The translations under genes were made by a program, and so were the position numbers. A stretch of 50,438 nt of DNA, from NCBI GenBank assembly GCA_000697475.1, contig JNEU01000639.1:1-50438 (forward strand). Direction: 5' to 3'. This stretch comes from Lichtheimia corymbifera B2541. Lineage: Eukaryota > Mucoromycota > Mucoromycetes > Mucorales > Lichtheimiaceae. The first letter of the stretch is position 1; the number at the start of each line of letters is the position of its first letter. Under the pieces are notes generated by a model. It had not been told where the DNA came from, searched no databases, and saw nothing but the letters and a program-made list of their open reading frames with translations. Shown here in pieces: positions 35,835-45,307 of this stretch.

Positions 35835-37001
35835 TTCGACTTTATTTATTTTTAGCGATGATGTGCTCGGCTATCCATTGCCGCAAAAGCTCATGTGTCC
35901 TGCTCTATTCCTTGACACACAATGCATTCTAGAGAGTTTTCCAAAGCAAGCTTACTTGCCACTGTTATCACTGAAGGCTAAAAATAAAGTGAGCATCTTG
36001 GAACATGCACTATGTTGCTGGTCATCCAGTGAGTATTAAACCCGGTACACTGAGCACATAATGAATAACAAGATGCAACAACAAGGTCTTTTATGGAATT
36101 ACCTTAGCCGCAGCAAATGCCAAGTTGCCAAGCAAAAGGTATTTTTGATTTGGTGGTGATTCCTAACAAATGTTGCATACAGGGTTTAAAATATTTGACA
36201 GGTTCCATAGTGCATGGTATTATGCGTTATCAACGACAATTTAGTATTCTCTGATGATGGGTGCAGAATATCGATCCATTTTTTATCGCTTGAATAGCCA
36301 TGAATGTTACCTAATTCACCGAATGTCCGTCTGATCGACGTTTTGGTAGTATTGCATCATAGCACTTGGCGATATTTGATCGCACTTGGCAAGGTTGGAG
36401 ACCCCGCGAAAGTAGTTTTTCGTGTGACCTTTGGTACAATCAAGCAAGAAAACAAGTCGCAACCAATCAATAGCCTCATTCATAGACAATCTGCTATCAA
36501 TGCTCAGCACAGCCCACATGAAGATAGCGGTGAATTACGTACAATAATAGTATGGATTGCATTTCCCTGCTCAGCCGCTTCATGTCACTCTCCATGCAGA
36601 TATTTTGTACATGTTTATCATTTTATCCGATGTATTTGTCAAATGTGGTTATCCGCGATACCTTGTTCACAAAAGGCAATTAAAGTCTTTTGTTGTGAAG
36701 CATGCGGCATCATCATCTCCATGTATAATGCCGAAATAAAGCCGAGCAACAAGGCTTGGGTAACATATCCATTTTCATTCAGATAGCATCATTGACAACA
36801 TTTTTATATAAGATCGACTATTGCTATATAGGTATGGATCGGTTACAAAGAGACTAGACAATGATGGTGGAGGTGGGGAAAAGACATATTGCTGTATCCT
36901 CTATAGGGATGTGATGAAACCCAACAACGCAATTTGATTTGCTGACTTATCCGAGAGAGCGCGCTTGGCTGCTGGTGTCCTTTTTGCCGTTGACAAACCT
37001 G
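35835..37001. other. Intergenic region without convincing genes
   Basis: About 1.17 kb between divergently arranged genes. One ATG-started frame (36304-36786, 160 codons) has a Cys/Ile-rich composition, no introns and no recognisable motif; I do not call it. No tRNA or clear repeat is visible. Confidence 0.45.
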
Positions 37002-38903
37002 ATGAAATCGACAAGGCAGTTCACTAAGCGGCGTCCGCAATCACCTCTCACGCAGCCAGCAACGACAACCCATGCAAGCTCAACATTGGCGCCAATGTCT
37101 TCGGCCACGGCTGGTAAAGTGTATACATGGTATTCAACGCAATCCGTTTGACTGAAGGGTGTGAAATATGCAGTAACGGTTCAAAGTTCGGCACCTCTTC
37201 GTGCAAGTGGCAACACCACGCATACCAAGGAAGTGGGTCATGAGCAACAAGAAGTAAGTTGTGTGTATTATGGACCATTATGGTGTGCAATCTGTAACCG
37301 AGTCGCGCAACTATAGGTTAGCCAACATACGACGTATCAAGCGAACTCCTATATGCCAAATCAACCCCAGGAACAATACATAGCAACCCATGACCATAGC
37401 CACGACCATTCACATGTTCACAGCCATCAACACAATCATGACCATGTTCACGATCAATATCAACACCATCCTCATCCTCATGACACGCACGAACACAAAC
37501 ACGAACACGCTCATCATCACGACCACGACCACGACCACCATGACGACCATCATCATCATCATCATCATCACCATTATCCTGCTGTGTCGATTCCACCTTT
37601 CCCATCCTGGGCAGATATATTCGCTCATTTGGCACCTATGCAAAAGACTATCTTCACCTGGTTCTTGATCCATTGTGGTATTGGTATTCTTGTCTGGTGG
37701 GCAGGCGCTTCTCGCGATAGCCTTGGTAAGTGATACAGCAATTTCAAGGTTCGAGTAAAGGCTTACAATAAGGATTAGCTATCATGGGGTTATCTTATTT
37801 GGTGATCTTTGATGCTCTTGGGGTGCTCAATACGTTCGTATCGGATGTTGCTAGAACCCATCCAGCATTTCTGGCTTCGAGCACAAAGCGTCCTTTTTCG
37901 TAAGTATGCGCCCATCATTCTATTTGCATCCTACTCACATCATGGAGTATCTTTCAGGGCTCGTCGGTATGAAATTGTGTTTGCCATGGCAACGACTATT
38001 TATCTACTCTTTGTCACGATGTATACGACCAAGGAATCGCTGGAGCACTTATTAACGGAGGATGCCGATCATCATGATCAGGGTCATCACAAGTAAGTTG
38101 GACATGGATTGGGAATTTTATGGGGGTTGCATTGACTCATATCCCATTTAGATCCCTTGGCTTTACTGGTTTTATCATCCTATGCATTTCTATGGGTGCT
38201 ACGGTTATTTCCTGCGTCAATCTTAGAAATCATGACAATTTGGTGCGCTGTACGTATTTATATGCGAAGCTTTTCTTTATCTATACTCATAAATTCCTCG
38301 TTTAGATCTTCGTCGATCACCTCCCACTGTACACGGCTTTTCATACAACGTGATCAATGGTGCTCGGGGTAATGCAGTTAACATTGTATTATCCAACATT
38401 TATACCACATCGATCTTGGCTTCATGTCTTGTTGTACTCGTATTCTTTGTACTTGGCTTTGCATCGCCCATGACGGATAAGTTTCTTGCGTTTGGAGAAT
38501 CCGTGATTATGCTCTATTTGGGAGGACCTACAGCAATGGCACTTATGAAACTGCTCCTACAAACGACACCGGATGTGGCACGTTCAGGGATTGAAAGCCG
38601 GCTATTTGAGGTAAAAAGACTATCTACAGGGCCACCAAAACATGACTTGATACTCATCTATCTCTATAGATTCGCCAAAATCCCGATGTTGTCGCCATCG
38701 ATCGAGTACATTTCTGGCAAAACACCTATGGCAAATGCGTTGGAACGATCGAAGTCCAAGTCAAACCCACTGCTGATGAAGAAAGCATTCTCCAATTTGT
38801 ATACCAAAAGTTAGAAGGCTTGACTACCGCAGATGCTGCTGATGTAGATAGTCATTCTAGTTATTCAAAAAGCGAGCTAACTGTAAGCATTATTAAGCAA
38901 TGA
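37002..38903 (+). CDS. Zrg17-like cation diffusion facilitator subunit (zinc transport)
   Basis: A CDF-family membrane protein, probably the non-catalytic partner of an ER/Golgi zinc transporter, as Zrg17 is for Msc2/Cis4. Eight exons (37002-37113, 37174-37253, 37317-37725, 37779-37899, 37958-38092, 38152-38249, 38306-38610, 38670-38903) give 497 aa. A very His/Asp-rich cytosolic tract (HDHSHDHSHVHSHQHNHDH onward, about residues 90-150) precedes six helices beginning KTIFTWFLIHCGIGILVWW and MGLSYLVIFDALGVL. The C-terminal domain has IRQNPDVVAIDRVHFW. The usual HxxxD zinc sites of helices 2 and 5 are not seen (FDALGV; GNAVNIVLSN), which fits a Zrg17/ZnT6-type subunit. The ATG at 37002 begins a Thr/Ser-rich leader; the exact start is the weakest part. 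Confidence 0.82.
37545..37575 (+). repeat. CAT trinucleotide tract encoding poly-His
   Basis: A run of CAT/CAC codons within the His-rich region of the Zrg17-like protein. It is in frame, so length polymorphism would alter histidine number only. Confidence 0.8.
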
Positions 38904-39830
38904 TATAAATACATAGAGTGTTGGGCATCTTGAAGGAATGGGTTGATGTTTGTTATAATCACATGATCAAGCTTTACATTGCGGTGGAAGATAGTAATTG
39001 TGTTCAAATCCAAATGCATCGCTCACCTTGAATGATTAAATACGCTGGCTTATTCCCTTCTTTCGTAAGCCTTTGATGTCCCATTGAATGGCTTGACGCT
39101 ACCTATGGGGTAAGGATCGTACAGTTAGCTTACACGTTTATGCAACCACATTACAATGATCTTTACAGGAACATGCAACCCTTTGCTATCTATACTTACA
39201 TAAGAGATTACTTCGTAATAAGCTACCCTGGAGCAGTATACAGGGCAGCGACCACATCATGAGCAGTATACCCTATTCAATTTCCAGGTCATGAAGTGCC
39301 TGCTAATAGCCTCATCCTTTTTGCCAGCTGTTGCCCAATCCACCACAACATATGAATGGTTCTGTTGTTGCTTCAGCTGGGCATTTCTATTCTTCAACTT
39401 TCTTGATCCGAAACGATTTGACTGAGCAACGCCCAAACAAAGATTACATCTGTCAGTATACAGTATGCGTTCATTGTCTCAACTCATATACTCGTTGTTT
39501 GATCATAGCTCAATCAAATCAACTCGGATCAAGAACGTTGAATGATGGAGATGAATGTCCACAGCAGGCGCATCGTTTACATCAAGGAGATTTGGCAAAA
39601 GCTGGGAATGGCAGGAATGGGCTATTAGCTGCCAATGTATGCATTGGAAATGACGTTTGCGTACGTCCTATGCATTGTTCCTGATGTCCTGGCTTTTTAG
39701 CTCAGGTACACAAACACGCCTCTCTGCACCTTCCGCTCTATTAGGGTCAAGCTACTTCACCATAAGCAAACACCACTCTCCATATAGCATCACGCTTACA
39801 GCATAGTAAAAACATAAAGGTGTATGTATC
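38904..39830. other. Gene-poor stretch with one doubtful ORF
   Basis: No recognisable gene. The frame 39352-39684 (ATG at 39352, about 110 aa: MNGSVVASAGHFYSS...) is Cys-containing and follows an acceptor-like TTTTGCCAG, but no upstream exon, domain or family was recognised. It may be a gene relic or chance. Confidence 0.4.
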
Positions 39831-40830
39831 TCTAAACTTTACAATGAAACGTGGGGTCTGCAATCGAACAAAGTTGCTCGTCGTGGTCAAGCGCACCTTG
39901 TGTGCAAGTTTCACAATCGTCGTGGCCATTCTCGGGGGCGTTCCCGTCCATCCATCCTCCCTTATATATTTGGGCCGTTCGCATTCAAAGATCCCATAAT
40001 GAAGCATACGGTTTTTAAATGATTGGAATTGATCAGCATGACGGAGAGAACCTTCTTACCAAGTTTCAAGTTCGAGAGTGGGAACCCCAAGGTGATTCAT
40101 AGTAATCGACATTTCATGGATCTGGCCGGTTACGGAAATTCCGTCCCACATAGTGAATCCTATATTACACCATCTCATTCAAATTTCTTAAACGAAGTAT
40201 GAGGCCTTTATGAGAAAGAAAATGATCAGCATGCCTGCGAGCACCTTGTGTGAAAGTTTCATCTTTGAGAAAGGGAATCTTGAGTCATGTGGGCCGTCCA
40301 ACCTACATATATTCACGTCCATTCATCGTCGGACGCCCGCATCAAAGTTCTCATAATGAAGCGTATAGTTTTTATTTGAATGGAGTTGATCAGCATGTCG
40401 AAGCCCAGCGCCCTGACCACGTTTGACGATGGAGGTGGACAATTGCGGGGGTGTGCACTATGCACCCTACTTGCGTTCCGCCCTTCCATCGTCTTCCCTA
40501 TATTTGGACCGCCCGATTCATTGAATCACGATAATGAAGCATACGGTTTTTAAATGAATAGAGTTGATCAGCATGACTCAGAGAACCTTCTTACCAAGTT
40601 TCTAGTCCAAGAGTGGGAATCCCAAGATTATGCATACTAAATGACATTTCATGAATTCGGGCGGGGTGCGGAATTTCCGCCATCATAGTAAATCCTACAT
40701 TACACCCTCCCATTCAAAATTTTCAAATGAAGTGAGGGTTCTTTATTAAGACAAAGTTGATCAGCATGTCCAAGAGCATCTTGTGTGCAAGTTTCAAGTT
40801 TGTGGTGGGCAATCTCGAGGTTATGGATTA
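39830..40830 (+). repeat. Satellite-like tandem repeat, about 178-bp monomers in a three-monomer higher-order unit
   Basis: Six diverged monomers share the consensus TAATGAAGC-TA-GGTTTTTAA-TGAA--GAGTTGATCAGCATG. The landmark TGATCAGCATG starts at 40030, 40223, 40387, 40565 and 40758, with a mutated copy at 39874; spacings are 156, 193, 164, 178 and 193 bp. Monomers fall into three kinds: one followed by AGAGAACCTTCTTACCAAGTTTC (40030, 40565), one by GAGCACCTTGTGTGAAAG-like sequence (40223, 40758), and a third (39874, 40387). Like kinds are 535, 535 and 513 bp apart, so two higher-order units are present. No long ORF, terminal inverted repeat or target duplication was found. Confidence 0.78.
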
Positions 40831-42221
40831 ATTACAGTGTGCATGGATTTGTAGGAAAGTGCTTGATCTATTTAATTTCCGCTTCTTTCCCTCTCTCAAC
40901 TTCTTGTCTCTTCCCCCTCCCATTCTCAACCGTTGCCCCATTCAAGTACAACTGCCACCTGCGAACGATTGTCCTGCTTCAACCCATCATGTCAATGCTA
41001 CAGTTCTCTTGATTCGATTGTCTTTGACTGAATGACAACTCCATGGCGGTGATACAGCCTACTACAACACCCGCGTTTCTTAACACTCCACCTTCTCTTG
41101 TACACGCTTCGACCACAATCAAACGCAACAGCATTCATTCCAGCAGTTGCTATTAGCAAGATCTTACCCCATTGTCTCAAGCTACTTGCAGCAACCTGCG
41201 CTACCGCCTTTTTCTAGTGAACAGCAGATAGCCATTGTACAGAAACAGCTTTATTTATGTGTAGCAACTTGCTTCAATACATACGACTTCATATGGATAC
41301 ATGGATATATGGATCTATGGATATGGATATGGATATGGGTGCTTGGGATGGGAGAAATTGGATTTAGAGCTATGTTGAGAGCAAGGGGTGAATATGCATT
41401 GTTGCTGCTATTTATGAGTGATTAAAATGGATGAAGAGTCAAGCGGTTCGAGGTAAAATGGCTTGATGCACGTTAAATCATCATTGCGAGGCTAGAATAG
41501 TTCAATAGCAGCAGCTGTATAGCTTTAATGACCTGGTATATACAGCCATTCTCGTAGCAAGAAAAAACGCATCTTCTTTTCTGTTGTCAATAGCCGATCC
41601 TTCTTTGCTATTGCAACAGTGACAACATGTATAATTCTACATCCTGATTTGGAGGTAGGGGATGGAAATAGAAATGGGTGATTAGATACGCCGTCATGCA
41701 TCTACAATGTGCATGCATATGCATACAGGTAAATTATATAGCATCATTACCGTCATGTGCTTACCTGCACGCCAAGCTATACAAGCACAGATCTATTGAT
41801 CTGCCCGGGGGCGGTCAGTGACACAAGGCAAGCAAGCTCCAACCATTTACTTGTCTCCTCTTCGTATGAGCCCATATGCACCATGCTCGAATATGAGGTG
41901 TACCCATGCATGCATTAGACAAACTTTAAAGCTACATTGCACTAACCATGGAAAAAATACATACATACAATATATTATGGTGTTTTGGAAATATAGTTTA
42001 TATGATTGAAACAACGTATGTTTAACGTTAAGATGAAAACTCAGGTACATCAAAATTGTAAAAGCTATGGGTAAAATGCTATTTAACACCGAATACAGAT
42101 GAAGGGGGGAAGAAATTCGATATTGACTGGGGCGAGAAAAGTAATGTGATGGTAAACGGCAGATGACATAGATAGTATACACAAATAGAAGTGATAGAAG
42201 CGGTGCACGTGCGACGAGTGT
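40831..42221. other. Gene-poor stretch with possible gene remnant and minisatellite
   Basis: A CT-rich promoter-like tract at 40873-40945 is followed by an ATG at 41043 starting MAVIQPTTTPAFLNTPPSLV (38 codons, ends TAG). Overlapping it in another frame, 41084-41425 reads FDHNQTQQHSFQQLLLARSY and onward, which looks protein-like. No intron joins them cleanly. A TATGGA minisatellite lies at about 41291-41340. The rest (41430-42221) is AT-rich with nothing recognised. Confidence 0.4.
41291..41340 (+). repeat. TATGGA minisatellite
   Basis: Seven to eight imperfect copies of a hexamer (ATGGAT/ATGGATAT) in tandem. It lies in a frame that happens to read Trp-Ile repeats; not evidence for coding. 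Confidence 0.75.
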
Positions 42222-42627
42222 TTACAGGGGTGGCTTCTCCTCTGTGGATGGTTGAATTCGCTTACTGCTCGCCCGCGATGGTAAAAATGTAAACCGTGGA
42301 GGTTGTTTATAAGTTGGTGAAGGTTTAGAAAGATCAACGTCAATCACAGGCTAAGAACAACAATGTAATTGTGAGATAAAGTGAAACGTGCAAGGAACGA
42401 AAAAACAGATGCTCACCTTTTCCTCCATATGTGTTTCACTGTCTTCAGAAACATGGATAAAATGAGTACCCTGCCCATTGGGTACCCGGTGGGCAACACC
42501 GTTGGCATCCAATGTCACTTCGTATACGGTTGACTGATCATGATTGATTATTTTAATGCGCTGTCGACATTTGATTTCATTTTCATTTATCTTGTACCTT
42601 GTCTTGTTGAGAGAAGCAGCATCCCAT
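42222..42627 (-). CDS. Putative small dual-acylated protein (MGCC N-terminus)
   Basis: Unrecognised. The proposed three exons (42598-42627, 42417-42533, 42222-42350) give 91 aa starting MGCCFSQQDK, a classic myristoylation-plus-palmitoylation signal, as in Lamtor1/Ego1-type membrane anchors. Exon 2 reads STVYEVTLDANGVAHRVPN and ends THMEEK. Exon 3 reads PVIDVDLSKPSPTYKQPPRF and ends STEEKPPL; its pattern and two normal-length introns (64 and 66 nt) support a real gene. A TATA element (42719-42726) lies 92 bp upstream. The alternative is a different first exon: the second frame upstream stays open to 42690 without an ATG, and could be joined to a distant MAIL-type start. The last two exons are more certain than the first. 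Confidence 0.5.
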
Positions 42628-43075
42628 CTTGTAATCGTGTTGCGTTGTCTAGGATTTACGTGTATGTATTGACCTTTAATGTGAAGAAAGAAAAGACAAG
42701 TGTGATGATGATGGTAGGTTTATATAGAGGTCCCATCATGTTTATTGGAAAGGGATACGCCTATTACCAAGTATGGCCATGTTTTGGGCTTGTGATCCCA
42801 GAGACCTAAAGTGTCACAGAGCGTCTGGACGCAATATGTTTAAAGGTGGATAGACATGTACATGTGCGTTTGTCCTCTCGGGTCAGCATCCGCCTGAGCC
42901 GAGAACCCATTACACGACATCAAAAAAGGGATATACACATTTATAAAACACGCTTGCATCTTGCATATAGTCGTTGGGTTTTTTTTTTATTAATTAGATG
43001 TATCCACGCCAAAAGTAAACACTACCAACTCTAACACCCTTACTTTTTCCCCAAGGGCACCAATCAAAATTCTTG
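42628..43075. other. Intergenic region with promoter and hairpin
   Basis: Separates the small MGCC gene from the CSA 3-prime end. Holds the TATA element (42719-42726) and an inverted repeat, CTCGGGTCAG/CTGAGCCGAG (42877-42886 and 42894-42903; 9 of 10 pairs, 7-nt loop). No gene seen. Confidence 0.5.
42719..42726 (-). promoter_or_regulatory. TATA element upstream of the small MGCC gene
   Basis: Minus-strand TATATAAA, followed by a pyrimidine-rich leader and the MGCC ATG 92 nt downstream. Position and context fit a core promoter. Confidence 0.45.
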
Positions 43076-44606
43076 CTATTGTTCCTCATCTTCGCTCTCG
43101 CTCCAAGTATCCTGAAATGCACCCATGCTATTGTCTATCGGCTCTTGATCATTTTCGTTGATAGGCTCCCAAACGAGTACTTCACTGTCATTTGATCCCA
43201 CATAGAGTTCTTGGTATCCAGGGCGGTATTCAGTACATGTCACACGACCATAGGCCCCACGTAGTCGCCTTAATAAGATGCCGCTGTGCAATTCGTACAC
43301 CAGCACTTGATGATCATCACTCGGTACGTATAATAAGGGAGGCCACACATTGGTATCTGAGATGGAAGCTTGCAAATAGAATCGGAATTGGTTCCGCCAT
43401 AATGAGCCGTAATTAACGAGGGTGTTGTTCAAGGTGAATGTATCCCAGAGTCGGATCTTTTCGTCAAGACCCAGGGACACGAGGTAATGACCATTGCCTG
43501 TAAAGGCAAATCCGTTGACGCCGCCACCATGTGCCACATTGGTGTCCGCCAATGGAGATGCATCGCCATTGTGTTGATCCAAAAGTCTCAAACATGCTGC
43601 TGCTCGTCGAATATCCCAGACACGAATAGTGCCATCTGACCTATGATGTACGTTGGGATGATAAGTGGAAGGGATTAGGATAGAAAGAAAGGGGAATACT
43701 ATGCTTACCCTCCTGAATAAAGCACATGCTCTTCTCTTGGTGACCAAGCAACAGACAATATGGATCCGACATGGCCGCCAAGTGAATGGGTGTCGGCACC
43801 AGACTTAAGGTCGCACAATCGTATTCGAGGTTCATCTGCTGCACCTTTAAAAGACAACTCAATTAACCATGCTACAAAGTGATAAAAAGACTTACTAGCA
43901 ACGAGACAATGGGAAGCAATTGGGGATATGGCTTGGCAATAGATGCGAGAATCCATATGGAAGGTACAAGCGGGCTAAGATAAAGGAATGAGCAAAAGAG
44001 GAGTGTTTCTTATTGTTGGAGAATAAGCTTACTGTCATTGTATTGGTGTCCCATACACGGATGGTCTTGTCAAAGCTTGAGCTAATAAACATGCCGGTAT
44101 CAAAAGGAAACCAAGATACGGTGGTGACAGCATAATGATGTCGATTTTGACTAGGTAAGATATGAGGTGTTATAGGGATGTTGTTGTAAGATGAATGCTC
44201 CATGTGCTATTATACCTTGTTACACCTTGCAATGACTTGATTCTTATGGAACCATCCGCTTCAGAAGTTGTGTTGAGGTCGTATACATGAATTCTTCCAT
44301 CGGCTCCGCCAGAAAGCATACTAGAAAATGCATTAAGGACGACAAAGCAAATATCATTGGTGCATCGCTACTTACTATTGCTGTTCGATATGCTCAATCT
44401 TTACAGAATGCACCCCGCCTATCAGTGTACAAGTCAGCCATAGGACATAGACGCAAGAACCACACAAATAGATTACCTCGATGCGTACGTGTCACTTGTT
44501 TACAAGGGCTCAACTGTATAGAATATGCACGCTTGCTCGCTTCAGCACGAATGAACTTGCTTGGTCTTAATTCGCCGTATTCTTTTCTTTTTAAAGGAAA
44601 GTACAT
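43076..44606 (-). CDS. ERCC8: CSA/ERCC8 WD40 receptor for CRL4 in transcription-coupled repair
   Basis: WD40 substrate receptor that docks on DDB1-CUL4 and helps clear stalled RNA polymerase II. Seven exons (44477-44606, 44376-44418, 44216-44320, 44033-44150, 43896-43974, 43709-43844, 43076-43640) give 391 aa (human 396). The N-terminus ([20 protein letters not shown]) matches the DDB1-docking helix region. Propeller blades include [46 protein letters not shown] and [17 protein letters not shown]. The DWD box is [10 protein letters not shown] (W212-D-I-R), and LDQHNG, NTLVNYG and the acidic end [10 protein letters not shown] follow. The start at 44606 is the only ATG that fits. The next gene's start codon is only 32 bp away on the other strand. 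Confidence 0.93.
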
Positions 44607-44638
44607 GAAAGAGTCACGTCCTTCTTGTACTGCGCCCA
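44607..44638. promoter_or_regulatory. 32-bp gap between divergent CSA and LAMTOR2 start codons
   Basis: The two ATGs point away from each other with 32 bp between them. Both promoters and at least part of each 5-prime leader must therefore lie inside the neighbouring gene's first exon or intron. No TATA element is seen. Confidence 0.6.
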
Positions 44639-45225
44639 ATGCTGAAACCTAAAGTCATTTCCCAAGTCCTGCAACAGACCACTCATCATGGCGTCAAAGC
44701 ATCGTTGTAAGCTCGACATGTCAACCACGCGCTCCTCCTGTCAAACTCACGGTTCCGGCTATTAGGCTAATGAATAACGAAGGTTCTCTGCTTGCTTTTG
44801 CTGCTGACCAAGCACGCACCACCAAAACGTACGCCGCCATTGCAGCCAGTATCTGGGGAACATACAAACAAGAGTGTGTCGGTGGGGATGTTGGAGCGAA
44901 GGGTGGTTTGCAGTTTCTTATCATGGATTGTGAGGTAAAGAGTAGCGTGTTTGAAGATGCGATAAAATTGTTACTGAGACCTTCAATGCATAATAGGATG
45001 GTATCGTCTATGTCACAAGCATCAGTAGCATGTTGTTATGCATGGTGAGCGATCATACTGTTGAGCTTGGTATTCTCCGTGCCAAGGTAAGAAGGAATAA
45101 AGGGAGGGGATGATAAAATAATATAGTAGCTAATTGCATTGATGTGAAAGGCCGAAGCCATCTCGAATCACTTACAAGGTCCACTTGATACAGTTGCATA
45201 CCAGGCAGATTATGTGCAGTATTAA
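44639..45225 (+). CDS. LAMTOR2: LAMTOR2/Ragulator roadblock-domain subunit
   Basis: Roadblock/LC7 subunit of Ragulator, which anchors Rag GTPases and TORC1 signalling on the lysosome or vacuole. Four exons (44639-44706, 44766-44934, 44997-45086, 45151-45225) give 133 aa (human 125). The N-terminus MLKPKVISQVLQQTTHHGV parallels the family, then LLMNNEGSLLAF, AAIAASIWGTYK, LQFLIMDCE, GIVYVTSISSMLLCM and VELGILRAKA; the C-terminus is AISNHLQGPLDTV. An apparent minus-strand frame over exon 1 is its shadow. Convergent with the following transcription-factor gene (82 bp between stops). Confidence 0.93.
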
Positions 45226-45307
45226 AACGAGATATTTGAGCATGCGAAAAGATCACATTTATTATTACAACAATGATGGAATGATGGATAAAACAATGAC
45301 GAATGGT

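Noticed and set aside
36304..36786. 160-aa plus-strand ORF in the gap before the Zrg17-like gene
   Set aside because: No family features, Cys/Ile-rich, single exon among intron-rich genes, and an equally long frame on the other strand.
39830..40830. CRISPR array
   Set aside because: Repeats are long, diverged and without uniform spacers, and the genome is eukaryotic.
42561..42597. 37-nt intron in the small MGCC gene
   Set aside because: Too short and without a branch site; the next AG gives a 64-nt intron in the same frame.
44636..44720. Minus-strand frame MSSLQRCFDAMM... upstream of CSA
   Set aside because: Antisense of LAMTOR2 exon 1 and intron 1, not an extra CSA exon.
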